DNA of 64,000 nucleotides, from contig OY740765.1 of assembly GCA_963513935.1 (NCBI GenBank), positions 119,665,362 through 119,729,361 on the forward strand, in the 5' to 3' direction. Position 1 is the stretch's first letter, and every line of letters starts with the position of its first letter. Both the position numbers and the translations under genes were made by a program. Below are positions 54,191 through 64,000 of the stretch, piece after piece. This DNA comes from Aphrophora alni. Lineage: Eukaryota; Arthropoda; Insecta; Hemiptera; Aphrophoridae. The notes under the pieces are model-generated. The model did not search any database. It saw nothing but the letters and a program-made list of their open reading frames with translations, and was not told where the DNA came from.

Positions 54191-56344
54191 TAAAAAATAT
54201 TACGGTTCAGGAATAATTGGCAATAAATGAAAATAAACCTTTACCTCTGTCTATTTTTATCGAATACGATTTACATTGAAGATGTGTTTATGACACAAAC
54301 AAAGCAGTTTAGGTCCTTTTAAATATATGAATATTAAAGAAAGAGTTCATGGTTTTATTTCATTTTTTTTACTGACATCTACCGAACTGATATTTTTTGT
54401 GACGAATAGTTTTGTTTGGTTAGTATTCCGATTGTAAATGGGTATATGAGAAAGCGTGTGCAATGTTTTTGCAACAATTATTTTAACAATTCCTTTGTCT
54501 TTCATCATAAAAAGTAACAAACTCTCCTTTTCCTCTAATCATATAAATTCCTTATGTCATAAACCATTTTAACATCGTAAAGTTCAGATTATAGAATAAT
54601 AAAACGTTTGGTTATTGTTTCGTAATTATTTTTAATATTTGCAATTGTTCATTTTCTTTTTTAAAGCATTAAGCATTTACCGTAATTTAATTACTTATGA
54701 ATAGGCCTTAGTTTTAATTAGTTATTGTATTGGCAATTCAAGTCTGAAATAAACAATACAATTTGTTAAACCATAAACTATGAATCACAGCAATACATTT
54801 CTGCGGGATTAGTCATACGGTTATTATGTTAGTAAGATTACTGACTTTACCTTCGTCACTACGTTGAAGTTCTTTTCATTTCTTTTGTTGTATGTATTAT
54901 TATATTATTTTGGTTAAGAAGTATATAAATGTATAAATAATGTGTGTGTATCTGTATGTTATGTAAGTGTGTTTACATAGAGTATTCACAATAAAGTATA
55001 GGTCTATTATAATTGTATATTTACATTGTTATTATATTTATGTGTTTTTATAAGTTTCAGTAGTCGATTTTGGTATCGTTATTTTATTATTTCTTTGTTA
55101 AGGTTACTTGTTTTGTTGTTTTTATAATTACTTTCTATCATATATACAGTTTAGAGAGAGTTATGTGAAGTCAAAAAATCAATGTCTAGTTTTCTTGTTT
55201 CTGTTTTGAGCTCTGTTGAGTGAAAAGAAATGTTTTTTTGGAATGATGTCTGTTCAGACTCTGTCCAACATTTTTTTCCAAGACCAGGTTACAAGACATC
55301 ACGGCACTCCCAATGCCCCACCCCCATTTCACTTATCCCCCCTTACATCTCCGTTGGCCCCCCTTACTTACACCCCAGCAAATATTTGGTATAATTGATC
55401 AAAAAGCATAGTTTAATAATATAAATTTGTGTTCACATCTATTTGATCCCCAATTTGTAAATATACAATCCAAAATTTTATAACTTTTACATTAACTTTA
55501 TTATTTTTCTATTTGTGAAGCTATTTTACAAATAAATATTCAGTATTTATTGGATAGATGGTTCGATTAGGACTAAAAGTATTAATTTGAAAGTATTCAA
55601 ATACTCTGAATACACTTTAAATAATCGGATATTTATGTTAAAGTGAACTATTCGAATATCTAATAATTCTGTATTTGAATAGCCTATCATCAGTACTTAA
55701 TATTATAAGGGTCCTCGGTTTGAACCGGCGGACCCTAAAAATGGATTAATAAATTTAATTAATCTATATCAACTTACCTTCTTACTTTGTTTTTACTTTT
55801 ACTAGAAGAAATAAACACAGATGCAACAATAAAATAACTGTTTGTATTATATTAAATAACTCAACTAATAACTTACGTTGTAATGTTCTAACTTACATTA
55901 ACATCTGCCTAATATGCATAACAAAAAGAGAAAAGAAGGTTCAACAAGAGTAGCAGTGCCAGAAGTCGTGGGAGAATAATGCAAATAGAGGAAACCTGAC
56001 CCTGAACTGAGATAGCCAAACATTGTCGAACTAAACTGAAACAAAATGAATCTTGAGCCGTTTTGCTCACCAAGGCACATGACCAATAATTATTACAACC
56101 CTAATAATAGTTTTGAAAAATAAGCATCGTAACATGGTAGTAATAGGAAACATCATCACTCAACCTAAATCTGACTGATTTTTAAGATTGTTATTACTAT
56201 ATAAATTCATTGAAATGTTGAGTAAGTTCAATCTGTAATCTAAAAAAAGATATTAAATTTTTCCATTTCTGGTGCCCCTCTCAAACATGGTGCCCGTGCC
56301 ATGACCTGATTGACCTGCCCCTTGAGCCGGTCCTCTGTCTGTTG
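54191..56344. other. no gene recognised
   Basis: AT-rich sequence. Part of repeat R800 is present at 54200-54530. A locally C-rich open stretch at 55216-55398 and a patch at 56270-56340 (GGTGCCCCTC, GGTGCCCGTGCC, GAGCCGGTCC) have no assigned function. The latter looks like the end of an unidentified DNA transposon. Confidence 0.5.
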
Positions 56345-57130
56345 TATGTGCAGGCTGTACAACGCAAATGCGTAGACCAATTTTAACCAAATTTGATATG
56401 TGCACATAATTTTGCCATATCTAAGGACATATTTTACATTACTTAAAATTTGGAGGCAGCTGCCATAAAAAAACCCACAAAATTATTTTCTAAAATTTGG
56501 CTTTTACGATTTTGATCAATTTTGGTCAAGTGTAACCTGTAAGAACACAAACAAAACATACGTATTGTCTCTCTAAAAACTTGGTTCACGAGTTATGGGT
56601 AAAGAAGTAAAAAGTATCTGTCAGTGGCTGGTATAAAATACATAATTTTTCAAAATCATCATTACCGATTTTGTTTAAATTTAATGAATGTGAAGATTAA
56701 TGACCCTAAAACCAAATGCAAAATTGCAAATAAAAAACAATATAATATAAAACAATATAATAAACAAAACAATATAATTCAAGAAGAAAGATTAAAACTA
56801 TTACTGTATAGGAATAAAAGGGGGAAAAAATTAACCTTGACTGACATTGTTAAAATTGTTTTAAATAAAATATGATTTATGTTGAGGATGTGTTGATAGA
56901 ACAAACAAAGCAAGGTTAGGCTTTTAAAAAATATTTTCTTTGAAGGGTGTCCATGTTTCATATCACTTTTTGATTGACAATTTTTGGTGATGATTAGAGT
57001 TGGTTCATTTTTATTTTGTTATGGGGTGGGTGAATGAGAAATTTTGTGCACTGTTTTTTGTACTATTTATTAATAACAAAATTCCTCTTTTAGGGCTTTT
57101 TTCAAAAACCGCCTGATCACTTTCTTTTTG
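56345..57130 (+). repeat. dispersed repeat family R800, longest copy
   Basis: Begins near GCAGGCTGTACAACGCAAAT and runs through GACCAATTTTAACCAAATTT, ACGATTTTGATCAATTTTGG, CGAGTTATGGGTAAAGAAGT, GATTTATGTTGAGGATGTGT and CACTTTTTGATTGACAATTT. The same blocks recur in four other places in the window. No TIRs or coding were recognised. Confidence 0.6.
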
Positions 57131-57258
57131 TTGTCCTCAACACACCTATCAAGTTATGACATCCTGTAATCCTTATTTTGCCATGTGTTAATAATAAAAT
57201 AATAATTTATATCAATTAATTATCTTTTTTGTTGGCTGGCTGTTAAAATAAAATTCTA

Positions 57259-57261
<3 letters not shown>

Positions 57262-57315
<54 letters not shown>
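57262..57315. repeat. (TA)n microsatellite
   Basis: About 27 TA units, followed by CACACA. Confidence 0.95.
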
Positions 57316-57323
<8 letters not shown>

Positions 57324-57415
57324 ATCCTATACATGAATATTGAGCTTGACTTGTGAGATGATATACTTAATGGAATAAAACTTGTACACAAATTTTCACT
57401 AATACTATGTTTATG

Positions 57416-57460
57416 TACTCAAAAGCGTTTCAATGACAAAGTCGCCATCTTCAGTGATGC
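57416..57460 (-). ncRNA. hammerhead-like motif with TTTT-loop stem III
   Basis: Minus strand: CTGAAGA (57454-57448), stem II GGCGAC-TTT-GTCATT with one mismatch and two G-T pairs, GAA (57431-57429), stem III ACGC-TTTT-GAGT with one mismatch, then A57416 as cleavage base. The core is intact, but stem I is not convincing. It lies where a PLE 3' end is expected. Confidence 0.5.
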
Positions 57461-57766
57461 ACGAGTTACAATAACTAAACTGAGTAGACCCTACTGTGCC
57501 ACACCTTATATTTATACACAACTAAAAGGGGTGTGATCTAAACCTAATTTACAGGAGTAAGATGTTAACAAATGCCTTGCGTTATTCTAAATAGCCAAAA
57601 AATAATAGCCATTCATTTTTATAGTTAAAATATAACTAATAAAGTATTACTTAACAAATCTTATATCTAGTAATACAATATGTAATGTACATTAATGTTG
57701 AACTTTGTATAGTTCCTAATTTATTATTTACATCATATGATATTCTAGAGTAACCGGATATGCTTG

Positions 57767-58031
57767 AATAACTGTAGTTATTTTTGACTTACCGCCAGCA
57801 ATCCTTGGATAATTCTATTTTGTTTATATTGTCATGTATTTATTCACAACACGTGTTTCGGACATTATCGTCCATCGTCGGGTGATAACACTTAGTTATC
57901 GACTTAGTGTTATCACCCGACGATGGACGATAATGTCCGAAACACGTGTTGTGAATAAATACATGACAATATAAACAAAATAGAATTATCCAAGGATTGC
58001 TGGCGGTAAGTCAAAAATAACTACAGTTATT
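57767..58031. repeat. near-perfect 265-bp palindrome with mirrored hammerhead-like cores
   Basis: Arms of about 125 bases (57767-57893 and 57905-58031) are reverse complements with at most one or two mismatches, around a short centre (TTATCGA). Each arm reads outward from the centre through ACCCGACGATGG, ATGTCCGAAACACGTGTTGT, ATTATCCAAGG and GCTGGCGGTAAGTC. Such identity points to a recent event. It sits within the PLE fragment at 57.4-58.6 kb. Confidence 0.9.
57911..57956 (+). ncRNA. hammerhead-like motif in the palindrome, right arm
   Basis: CCGACGA (57917-57923) stands in for CUGANGA with U4 changed to C. Stem II GGAC-GATAAT-GTCC is 57925-57938, GAA is 57939-57941, stem III palindrome ACACGTGT is 57942-57949, and U57950 is the cleavage base. 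Stem I TCAC/GTGA gives four pairs. The U4 change should lower activity. The mirror copy on the minus strand lies at about 57842-57888. Confidence 0.5.
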
Positions 58032-58034
58032 ATT

Positions 58035-58620
58035 TACAACTCCATTCACGATATTTGTTAATATAAAAAGTTTCCCAAGCATCTATTGTATTTATTTTAT
58101 TAACATTTTTCAACAACACAGAGTTTTCTACTTTAAGGTAATGTTTTTCGTCTAAACAGTGTTTGGCCATAAATGATTTATCAGATCTATTATATTTAAA
58201 ATGGGAAAAGTGTTGTATAGCTGTTGTCTTGACATTCTTTTTGATGGCTTACATATTTTTTTGGACATATTTCACAATTTATGAAATACATTCTTGACTT
58301 ATCTTGTTTTTGAGTTTTATCTTTAGGGTTTCCTAAATATTTTACCAACACTATTCTTGGCTGACAAAGCTTCATTTAAATACCCATATAGTGATTTCTT
58401 TACAATATTTGACATCTGTGGAGCGAAAGTTGTTTTAACCCATCATTGTCGAGGCTTGCTGCTTAGAAGAGTATATCTTGATTCTTTAATTTTCTTAAAT
58501 TTACCTTTCTGTATTATGTTATATATTATTTCTTTTGGATAACCATTAAATATTGCTACACCATAAATATACTGAAGTTCTGTTTCATAGTTTTCTTTAG
58601 ACAAGCCTATTTGGATAAAT
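58035..58620 (-). pseudogene. PLE linker and GIY-YIG endonuclease remnant
   Basis: Minus strand: FIQIGLSKENYETELQYIYG and VAIFNGYPKEIIYNIIQKGK (58615-58500) are the region after the reverse-transcriptase thumb. TTFAPQMSNIVKKSL and LSAKNSVGKIF follow. Then comes the endonuclease FINCEICPKKYV (58280-58245) with the CxxC, where the expected YIGQ box is decayed, then KHCLDEKHYLKVENSVLLKN and NTIDAWETFYINKYREWSC before the stop. Frame changes occur near 58430, 58320 and 58240. Confidence 0.75.
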
Positions 58621-58625
58621 GGTTA

Positions 58626-59754
58626 TTCAAAAGAAATAACAGATAGCTGTTATTTCATCAACTTTTCAATATTTTTTATCAAATTCATTATTATGTATTT
58701 ATTATTATTATTATTATTATGTATTCGACATTATCACACTTACAGAATATTCTACAGAATAGTATGAAAAGGCAGTAAACTAGAAAAATTAACTGCTATC
58801 CAAAAAACCAAGTCCAAAAATCGGTTAGGTATTTTCTGGTGAATTCGTGCTAACTACATTCCACCCTTGCATTGTTAAATATATGTTTCTCTCTCCAGAT
58901 CATTAACACTATTTTGAACAGATGAGTTATTGTATTTTTACAGAATTATTGCCCATTGTTACCTACATACAGTAGGCTCACTATTATCTAACCCAATGTA
59001 GTGGCCGGCCAAGGTGGATATTTAGGGTAAATTACTTTCTTTCCAATTAACACCCAAATTTGTGATAGCTAAAATGTCTGTAATGTTTCATAACATATTT
59101 ATACTTGTGTTTATAGACTTTGATCAAAGAAAGCTTAATCTAATTATGAAAGAAAAGTTAAATAAAATGAAAAAATAATTGATAAAATCTTAATATTTAT
59201 TTAAAGAATATAACAAAGATTGTATATATTGGGCAACATATTTCTTGCATTTGTCACTCTTATTTAACAAACAATTATACACAAATAATTGATCATAAAT
59301 CAAATTAAGAATGCACCAGTAAAAAGTGGATAGAGTATAAACAACCAACCATATTAAATATCTTCTGCAAACAGACCACTGTAAAATAATGGAGCCATAA
59401 TATTCTTGTACAAATGTAAAAAAGTTATCAGCTACAGTGATCTCTTTGTCTATAAAATATTTCCATAGGAAAGTACCTGGAATTACTTAAGATATAAAAA
59501 CCAAGCGGAAAACATGTACTGTGTGTATAAGTGTGTTATTTCATAATGCCTTAAGATCGAAAAGTATTGTGACTGTATATATTAACTGTTTTATAGACTA
59601 AATTTGTGAAACCAAATTAATATTATTACACCACAACCCAGACCGGACAGTTGCGAATCTACTGTATCAATAATATACAGTAAAAAATAAGAAAGTAAGT
59701 CCTTTAAAGATGAGATATTCCAACCATATGTATTTGTTTTTACCTTTCTTGTTT
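58626..59754. other. no gene recognised (possible promoter side of the host gene)
   Basis: AT-rich sequence with a short (TTA)n near 58700. No exon or transposon coding is supported. It may be upstream or first-intron sequence of the gene whose first coding exon lies at 60420. Confidence 0.45.
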
Positions 59755-59945
59755 TTTGAAGACAAAAAACCTCTTGGTCAGCACCGTCTTATAAAAAAAA
59801 AAAAAAAGAAAAGAATATAAAATAAAGTCCCTTAGTCCTCCAATATGCAAATAACTTCAGGGTCAGAAAAGAACAAGAGTTGGTCAGGAGAGACCCGGAT
59901 CTAACTCAAGACTACATGAAAAAATGTATATATTCAGCCAGGATA
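59755..59945 (-). repeat. dispersed repeat R200, copy e
   Basis: Reverse orientation: AAAAACCTCTTGGTCAGCAC, GTCTTATAAAAA, AAAATAAAGTCCCTTAGTC, AACAAGAGTTGGTCAGGAGA and GATCTAACTCAAGACTACAT match copies b to d. Confidence 0.75.
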
Positions 59946-60402
59946 CCTGGTTGTAGAGATAAAGTATCACTGAAACTTAATAGTTATTAATAACAACTCT
60001 AAAATAATAATTTACAGACAAAACTAAATAAAGTTTATGATAATAAATCATCAACAAACAATGATACAAGTAAAAACCAATTAAAAAAAAAAATATCACA
60101 TAATATCATAATAAGGATGACATTGGCTGGGTATTTTTTCAAGCTAAAATCAAACCCTACCTCTCAATATATGCAACTTTGTATGTTATATCAAATACAT
60201 AATAAAACAACATCTTTTCCACAAGATATTTCCCTTTGTATGTTATATCAAAGAAATATCCCAACGTCATTTCCTCAGTGTCTTTATATGTTACAGCATA
60301 CAAAATAAAATAACTATTCTGAATGAATTTGTTTGTTAATATGTATGTACTACTCGAATAAGGTTAAAATATACATACTGTAATGTTATTTTAACTTTCT
60401 AG

Positions 60403-60522
60403 AGCAAATGTAATTTGCAATGAAACGTCGTTTGGAGGAGGTTGTGAAGACAGAAAGTAGTGGTGGGTACCCTTCCAGCCCCCTTTCCCCACCACGTCAC
60501 CCATCTCGAACCCTCACAACAG
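60403..60522 (+). CDS. host gene, first coding exon (unknown protein, ATG at 60420)
   Basis: An acceptor-like pyrimidine tract with AG (60391-60402) precedes a non-coding start of the exon. The ATG at 60420 opens 34 complete codons plus one base, and the exon closes with the donor ACAG|GTAGGT (60522/60523). The protein starts MKRRLEEVVKTE, followed by a Ser/Pro-rich stretch SPLSPPRHPSRT. It stands out from the AT-rich flanks by composition. The phase fits the exon at 62293-62420 exactly. Because an acceptor precedes it, at least one upstream 5' UTR exon should exist. I do not recognise the protein. Lys/Arg start and Ser/Pro-rich text would suit a nuclear protein, but that is only a guess. Confidence 0.65.
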
Positions 60523-60997
60523 GTAGGTAACTTATAATATTTTATTTTATTATTTTTTTTGTAAAAATATTTAAGTACAGTTTTATATAAATAATAAAGA
60601 GAAAATTAATACTTCAAAATAAACAAATCTAAACTAAAAATACATAACTTATAATTATTAAAACTTAACTAAAAAAGTGGAAAAAAAAATAAACAAACAG
60701 AACTCAAATTGTATAAAAAAATCTAAACATATCATTTAGGCTTTAAAAGGCCTGTTTAAAGCTATCCTTCCTTGTTATACACAAATCCATGCACAGATTT
60801 CATAGATTTAAAGAAGATTGAAACGTGGTAAACGGGAAACAATTAAACTTTACATTCAAACCAATAATAATTAAGTAACAAAAACAAAAGAACCAAATAA
60901 TACAAAACAAAGTAAATGCAAAAGTTAAATATTCTTAAATTATACAATTAAAAGTATCACACATACACATACAGATAGACCCACATACATACAAATA

Positions 60998-62215
60998 CGA
61001 GAGGTCATTTTTTAAGTAAGAACCGTTTGCGCATAGCAACCGCGTAGGCTGTCACGTGACGCCAGCTCAAGGTTAGCCATTCTTGCCCAGTCCCCAACTA
61101 TGCAGTCAGTTGATTTCATGTCTCTGCCACTGTTGGTTCTATCGTAAGACTGCTTTGTTTGTCACCATGTTAATCAATAAACCCGCCGATTGTGAAGTGC
61201 GCTTGGTTATTCGGTTTTTAAACGCAAAACAAGTTCGTCCCGCCGAAATTCACAGGAAGCTTGTTGAAGTTTATGATGAAGGTGTAATGAATGACAGTAA
61301 TGTGCGTAAATGGTGTAGGCTTTTCAATGAAGGAGAACAAATGTTCATGATGAAGAACGATATGGGCGACCAACTGTCATTGAGGAAGACTTGACAAAAA
61401 AAGTTGATGAGGAAATTCGCCAAAACATTGACAAGCTTCATGAGAAATTTCCACAAGTTTCAAGATCGGTTGTTTATATCACATTGTTTTCGACAAACTG
61501 CATTACAAAAAAATTTGTGCGAGATTGGTGCCAAAAATGTTGACAGAAGAACACAAAAAAGCGTTTGGCACATTCTTTGTCATTTTTGGAGCGCTACAAT
61601 AACAGTAGTGATGAGTTCTTGAATCATATTGTTACCGGTGATGAAACGTGGGTATCATACTACACTCCAGAGACTAAACGTAAATCCAATAAATGGCATC
61701 ACTCAAATTCACGAAAATTCAAACAAGAACCTTCAACATGGAAAATCATGGCCACGGTCTTTTGGGATCGGAAAGGCGTTCTTCTGATTGACTTTCTGCC
61801 AAGAGGAATGACCATAAATGCTGAGAGATATTGCGAAACACTAACCAAGCATAGGTGCGCTATTCAAAACTGAAGGCGGGGACTTCTGTCTAGCGGCGTC
61901 GTGCTGCTTCACGATAACGCTCGGCCTCAAGCTGTAGCAATGACCAAGATGCAACTTCCCAACTTTCGATGGGAATTACTGGACCATCCCCCCTACAGCC
62001 CTGACCTGGCACCATCAGACTTTCATGTGTTTCCTAAATTCAAAGAATATCTTGGTGGAAAGCGATTTGAAAATGATGACGTGTTGAAAGAAACTGTTAC
62101 TATCTGGTTAAATGCTCAGGCAGCAGAGTTCTATGATGAGGGGATCCAAAAGCTAGTGCCATGACTTAACAAATGCTTAGATATTCTTGGTGACTATGTA
62201 GAAAAGTAAAAATAT
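60998..62215 (+). mobile_element. mariner element, 3'-truncated
   Basis: The 5' end is CGAGAGGTCATTTTTTAAG directly after a TA (60996-60997), a typical mariner inverted repeat. The transposase remnant lies at 61167-62164. After the stop, about 50 bases of typical 3' sequence follow (GACTATGTAGAAAAG). The complementary 3' repeat (TTAAAAAATGACCTCTCG) is not found in the next several hundred bases, so the 3' end is lost. Confidence 0.8.
61167..62164 (+). pseudogene. mariner transposase pseudogene (DD34D)
   Basis: The ATG at 61167 opens MLINKPADCEVRLVIRFLNA and the N-terminal HTH (NDSNVRKWCRLFNEG). A frame change near 61350 moves the reading to EEDLTKKVDEEIRQNIDKLH. Catalytic blocks follow: TGDETWVSYYTPETKRKS (first Asp, 61635-61690), LLHDNARPQAV (second Asp, about 61910) and PPYSPDLAPSDFHVF (third Asp, about 62015). 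The spacing of 34 residues between the second and third Asp is visible, which defines mariner. Further frame breaks lie at about 61500-61600 and 61873-61900. All three Asp are retained, but the protein is broken. Confidence 0.9.
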
Positions 62216-62292
62216 GTTCATACTTAAGTTTTTGATACAATTTATGTTAATTATTATTGTACACAATTTATTTCTATGTTTTTGTTATGCAG

Positions 62293-62420
62293 TATCTAGC
62301 ATAGTCCATTCTACATATGCTACCACTATAAAATCAACAACGGACTTAAGAGGAGTACAAACATTTCCAGTTCAGACAGCATTTGCCAACACAATGCCTA
62401 CAGTTGCTCCAGCTATTAAG
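62293..62420 (+). CDS. host gene, second coding exon (unknown protein)
   Basis: Acceptor TATGCAG (to 62292) and donor AAG|GTAACT (62420/62421). The single base left over from the first exon plus these 128 bases make 43 codons with no stop: it starts VSSIVHSTYATTIKST, then DLRGVQTFPVQTAFANTM and ends PTVAPAIK. The exon ends in phase 0, so the next exon should start on a codon boundary, beyond or late in the window. Low charge and many Thr, Val, Ala and Pro residues look like a transactivation-type or linker segment, but no domain was recognised. The other two frames carry stops, which supports this reading. Confidence 0.65.
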
Positions 62421-64000
62421 GTAACTAATTAACTTTATTTCATTCATATATGGTTATGTCAGTGGACAACACTTTTTTCATATTAGGTATTTCTGTTAAT
62501 CTTATAAAATTTATTTACCAAAAATTGTCTTTTCCTTTCTGGAAACCTATTAATCTAAGTTTTAGTGATTATACTTCTTCAACCTTGTTTAAAGTGTCAT
62601 AATAGTGCCAATTTTTTTAGAAAAAGGTAATGTCAATGAAAAATAGTTACTGACCAATTGTTTTATTATCACTTTTTTTCCAAGAAAATTGAGAAATTAA
62701 TTAAACAAACCACAAATTAAAGAACAAACCTGTATACGAACCTATAGTTCAACCTAAGACTATGCTTTACTAATCAGATGTAAATTGTCACTAATCTGCC
62801 GCCAATACATCCATTGGTTGTTCACTGAGTGGTTACAGTGAAAAGTAACAAGTACTGACCCTTATCAATAAGTGAAAGGAATGAACTTGAAGTAAAACAA
62901 AATTTCAGTGTCATCTTTGGTTTTTGTTTTACTTTAATTACATCTAGTTTTATTTCTGAAATCATCAAATGTTCAGATACAAGTTAATTTACATATTTAT
63001 TAATTACAGTTAGCTTTGATATTCAAGATAACATTTTCTGTACAAGTAAAGTCATTTCTAACAAGTGCATAATTTAGTTTTTTCTAATTAATAATGAATT
63101 AGGCATCAGTTTTTAAACATAATCTTATAATTTCACAGTTAAAATTAAATATTAACAAACCATATGATTGTAATGGGAACTGAAAACTGTACGAGTGGAT
63201 GATATTAAAAAAAAAAAAAAAAAAATACATTTTTTAAAAACATTTTTAATAAGTAAAAAGTGAAATTTGTTGGTGCCATTAGTTTTGCTTTAAAAACATT
63301 TTAACTTGATATCTCACATGATGTGTTTTTTTTTTTGGTATATAGAGTGTGCACAAAACTATCACACTTTTGAGGGACAGCCAAAATTCAGTTCAACGTT
63401 GAATGCTTCTCTCAGATTAGCCTAGCGAACATTTTAAAAACTGTTTAGTGTTCTGATTTCACATATTTAGCGATTTTATAATTTAAAAGTCTCAAATACA
63501 TTTTGTGACGCCATTTTCGTTAGGGTCATCCAAAAAATATTTCATGAGCACCATTAATTTTGTAATCATAAACACTAGTGCAGGACTATGTCCTCACTGT
63601 GTCTAATAAAATTGTTATTTTAATTATACTTGAAATATTTTACTATCTAATTGATATTTTTTATTATCGTTCAATTACAATTTGTTGTTTGTATTTGTTT
63701 TACTCTGTATAGTTATATTTTTCCTGTGTTATATTTATATTTGGTAGTGTGGCATTAATGTTTTGACACTTGTTGGAAAACACTTTTTCTTCTTCTTTTT
63801 TTGTCAAGAGATAATGAATTAAATGAAGTGTTTATTGCTATGTGTGTATAATCGTAATCATCTGTCCCTAATTTAATGAAGTATTTGTTTATATGATAGA
63901 TTTGTTTATTCTATATTTTTGTGTTCATAGTTTTGTATTTATGACTGATGACTTATTTTGTCATTTTGTATGCATCTTGTTTACCGCCTTGTCTTGTACA
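62421..64000. other. probable second intron of the host gene, no further exon seen
   Basis: AT-rich sequence to the window end with an A run at 63209-63226. I found no open segment with convincing splice sites. Confidence 0.45.

Larger units (their letters stand above)
57410..58625 (-). mobile_element. Penelope-like element fragment, minus strand, interrupted by a palindrome
   Basis: The order on the minus strand is linker and GIY-YIG coding (58620-58035), palindrome (58031-57767), then a 3' region with a second hammerhead-like motif at 57416-57460. The GIY-YIG part ends with a stop (TAA) at the palindrome border. The reverse transcriptase is absent, so the element is 5'-truncated. Confidence 0.7.
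60523..62292 (+). other. intron of the host gene, containing a mariner insertion
   Basis: Begins GTAGGT and ends TTTTGTTATGCAG. Length is 1770 bases, of which about 1.2 kb is the mariner element. The remainder (60530-60990) is AT-rich without features. Confidence 0.6.

Noticed and set aside
55708..55737. tRNA-like T-arm: GGTTTGAACC within AGGGTCC...GGACCCT
   Set aside because: It is a short hairpin without acceptor, D or anticodon arms at the right distances; no tRNA can be folded.
60117..60308. 63-codon ORF with repeated LCMLYQ text
   Set aside because: It arises from a local ~60-bp tandem repeat; no splice or family evidence.

Overview
The window looks like non-coding, AT-rich nuclear DNA from an arthropod, most likely an insect with a large transposon-rich genome. 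The reasons are the absence of long intact ORFs, GT-AG splice signals, long (TA)n tracts, and the mixture of transposon families: three piggyBac-type elements, mariner, pogo/Tigger-like, hAT, PIF/Harbinger-type MITE, Merlin/ISXO2-like, R1/LOA/I-like and CR1/Jockey-like LINEs, Ty3/Gypsy, and Penelope-like elements (PLEs). A hemipteran is plausible, but nothing here proves the species. All calls come from reading the sequence; no search was run.

Layout. 0.5-2.9 kb: decayed piggyBac 1. 3.4-3.7 kb: PLE-type foldback with a hammerhead-like motif. 5.4-6.2 kb: PLE GIY-YIG remnant, followed by the RNase H and 3' end of a LINE (6.2-7.1 kb) and microsatellites. 9.0-12.2 kb: Merlin-like transposase remnant, a cluster of tiny palindromic repeats, and a pogo-like element (10.15-11.49 kb) split by a MITE with an exact 8-bp target-site duplication. 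13.75-22.1 kb: a complete but decayed LINE on the minus strand, split at 17.0-19.3 kb by a DNA transposon that itself contains a PLE. 22.3-22.8 kb: PIF/Harbinger-type MITE. 22.8-28.9 kb: AT-rich, no gene seen. 29.0-32.4 kb: decayed Gypsy pol, split by a hAT element (30.45-32.07 kb) that contains an inverted-repeat PLE. 32.4-33.7 kb: piggyBac 3. 38.3-39.9 kb: CR1-like LINE split by a foldback. 41.0-43.55 kb: piggyBac 2 with both TTAA ends. 46.8-51.4 kb: palindromes, foldbacks and a tandem array. 52.2-54.2 kb: CR1-like LINE on the minus strand. 57.4-58.6 kb: PLE with a near-perfect 265-bp palindrome. 60.4-62.4 kb: two coding exons of what looks like a real host gene, with a 3'-truncated mariner in the intron between them.

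The only convincing host gene is the two-exon start at 60.4-62.4 kb (+). Its upstream sequence may be promoter or 5' intron, and its downstream exons lie beyond the window. Everything else recognisable is mobile DNA, nested up to three layers deep. The most interesting signal is a repeated RNA architecture. Several PLE ends carry hammerhead-ribozyme-like cores: CTGANGA, stem II, GAA, then a short self-complementary stem III. One of them (18194-18240, minus) has every invariant core base and all three stems. Several of the others sit in inverted-repeat pairs that form long hairpins.
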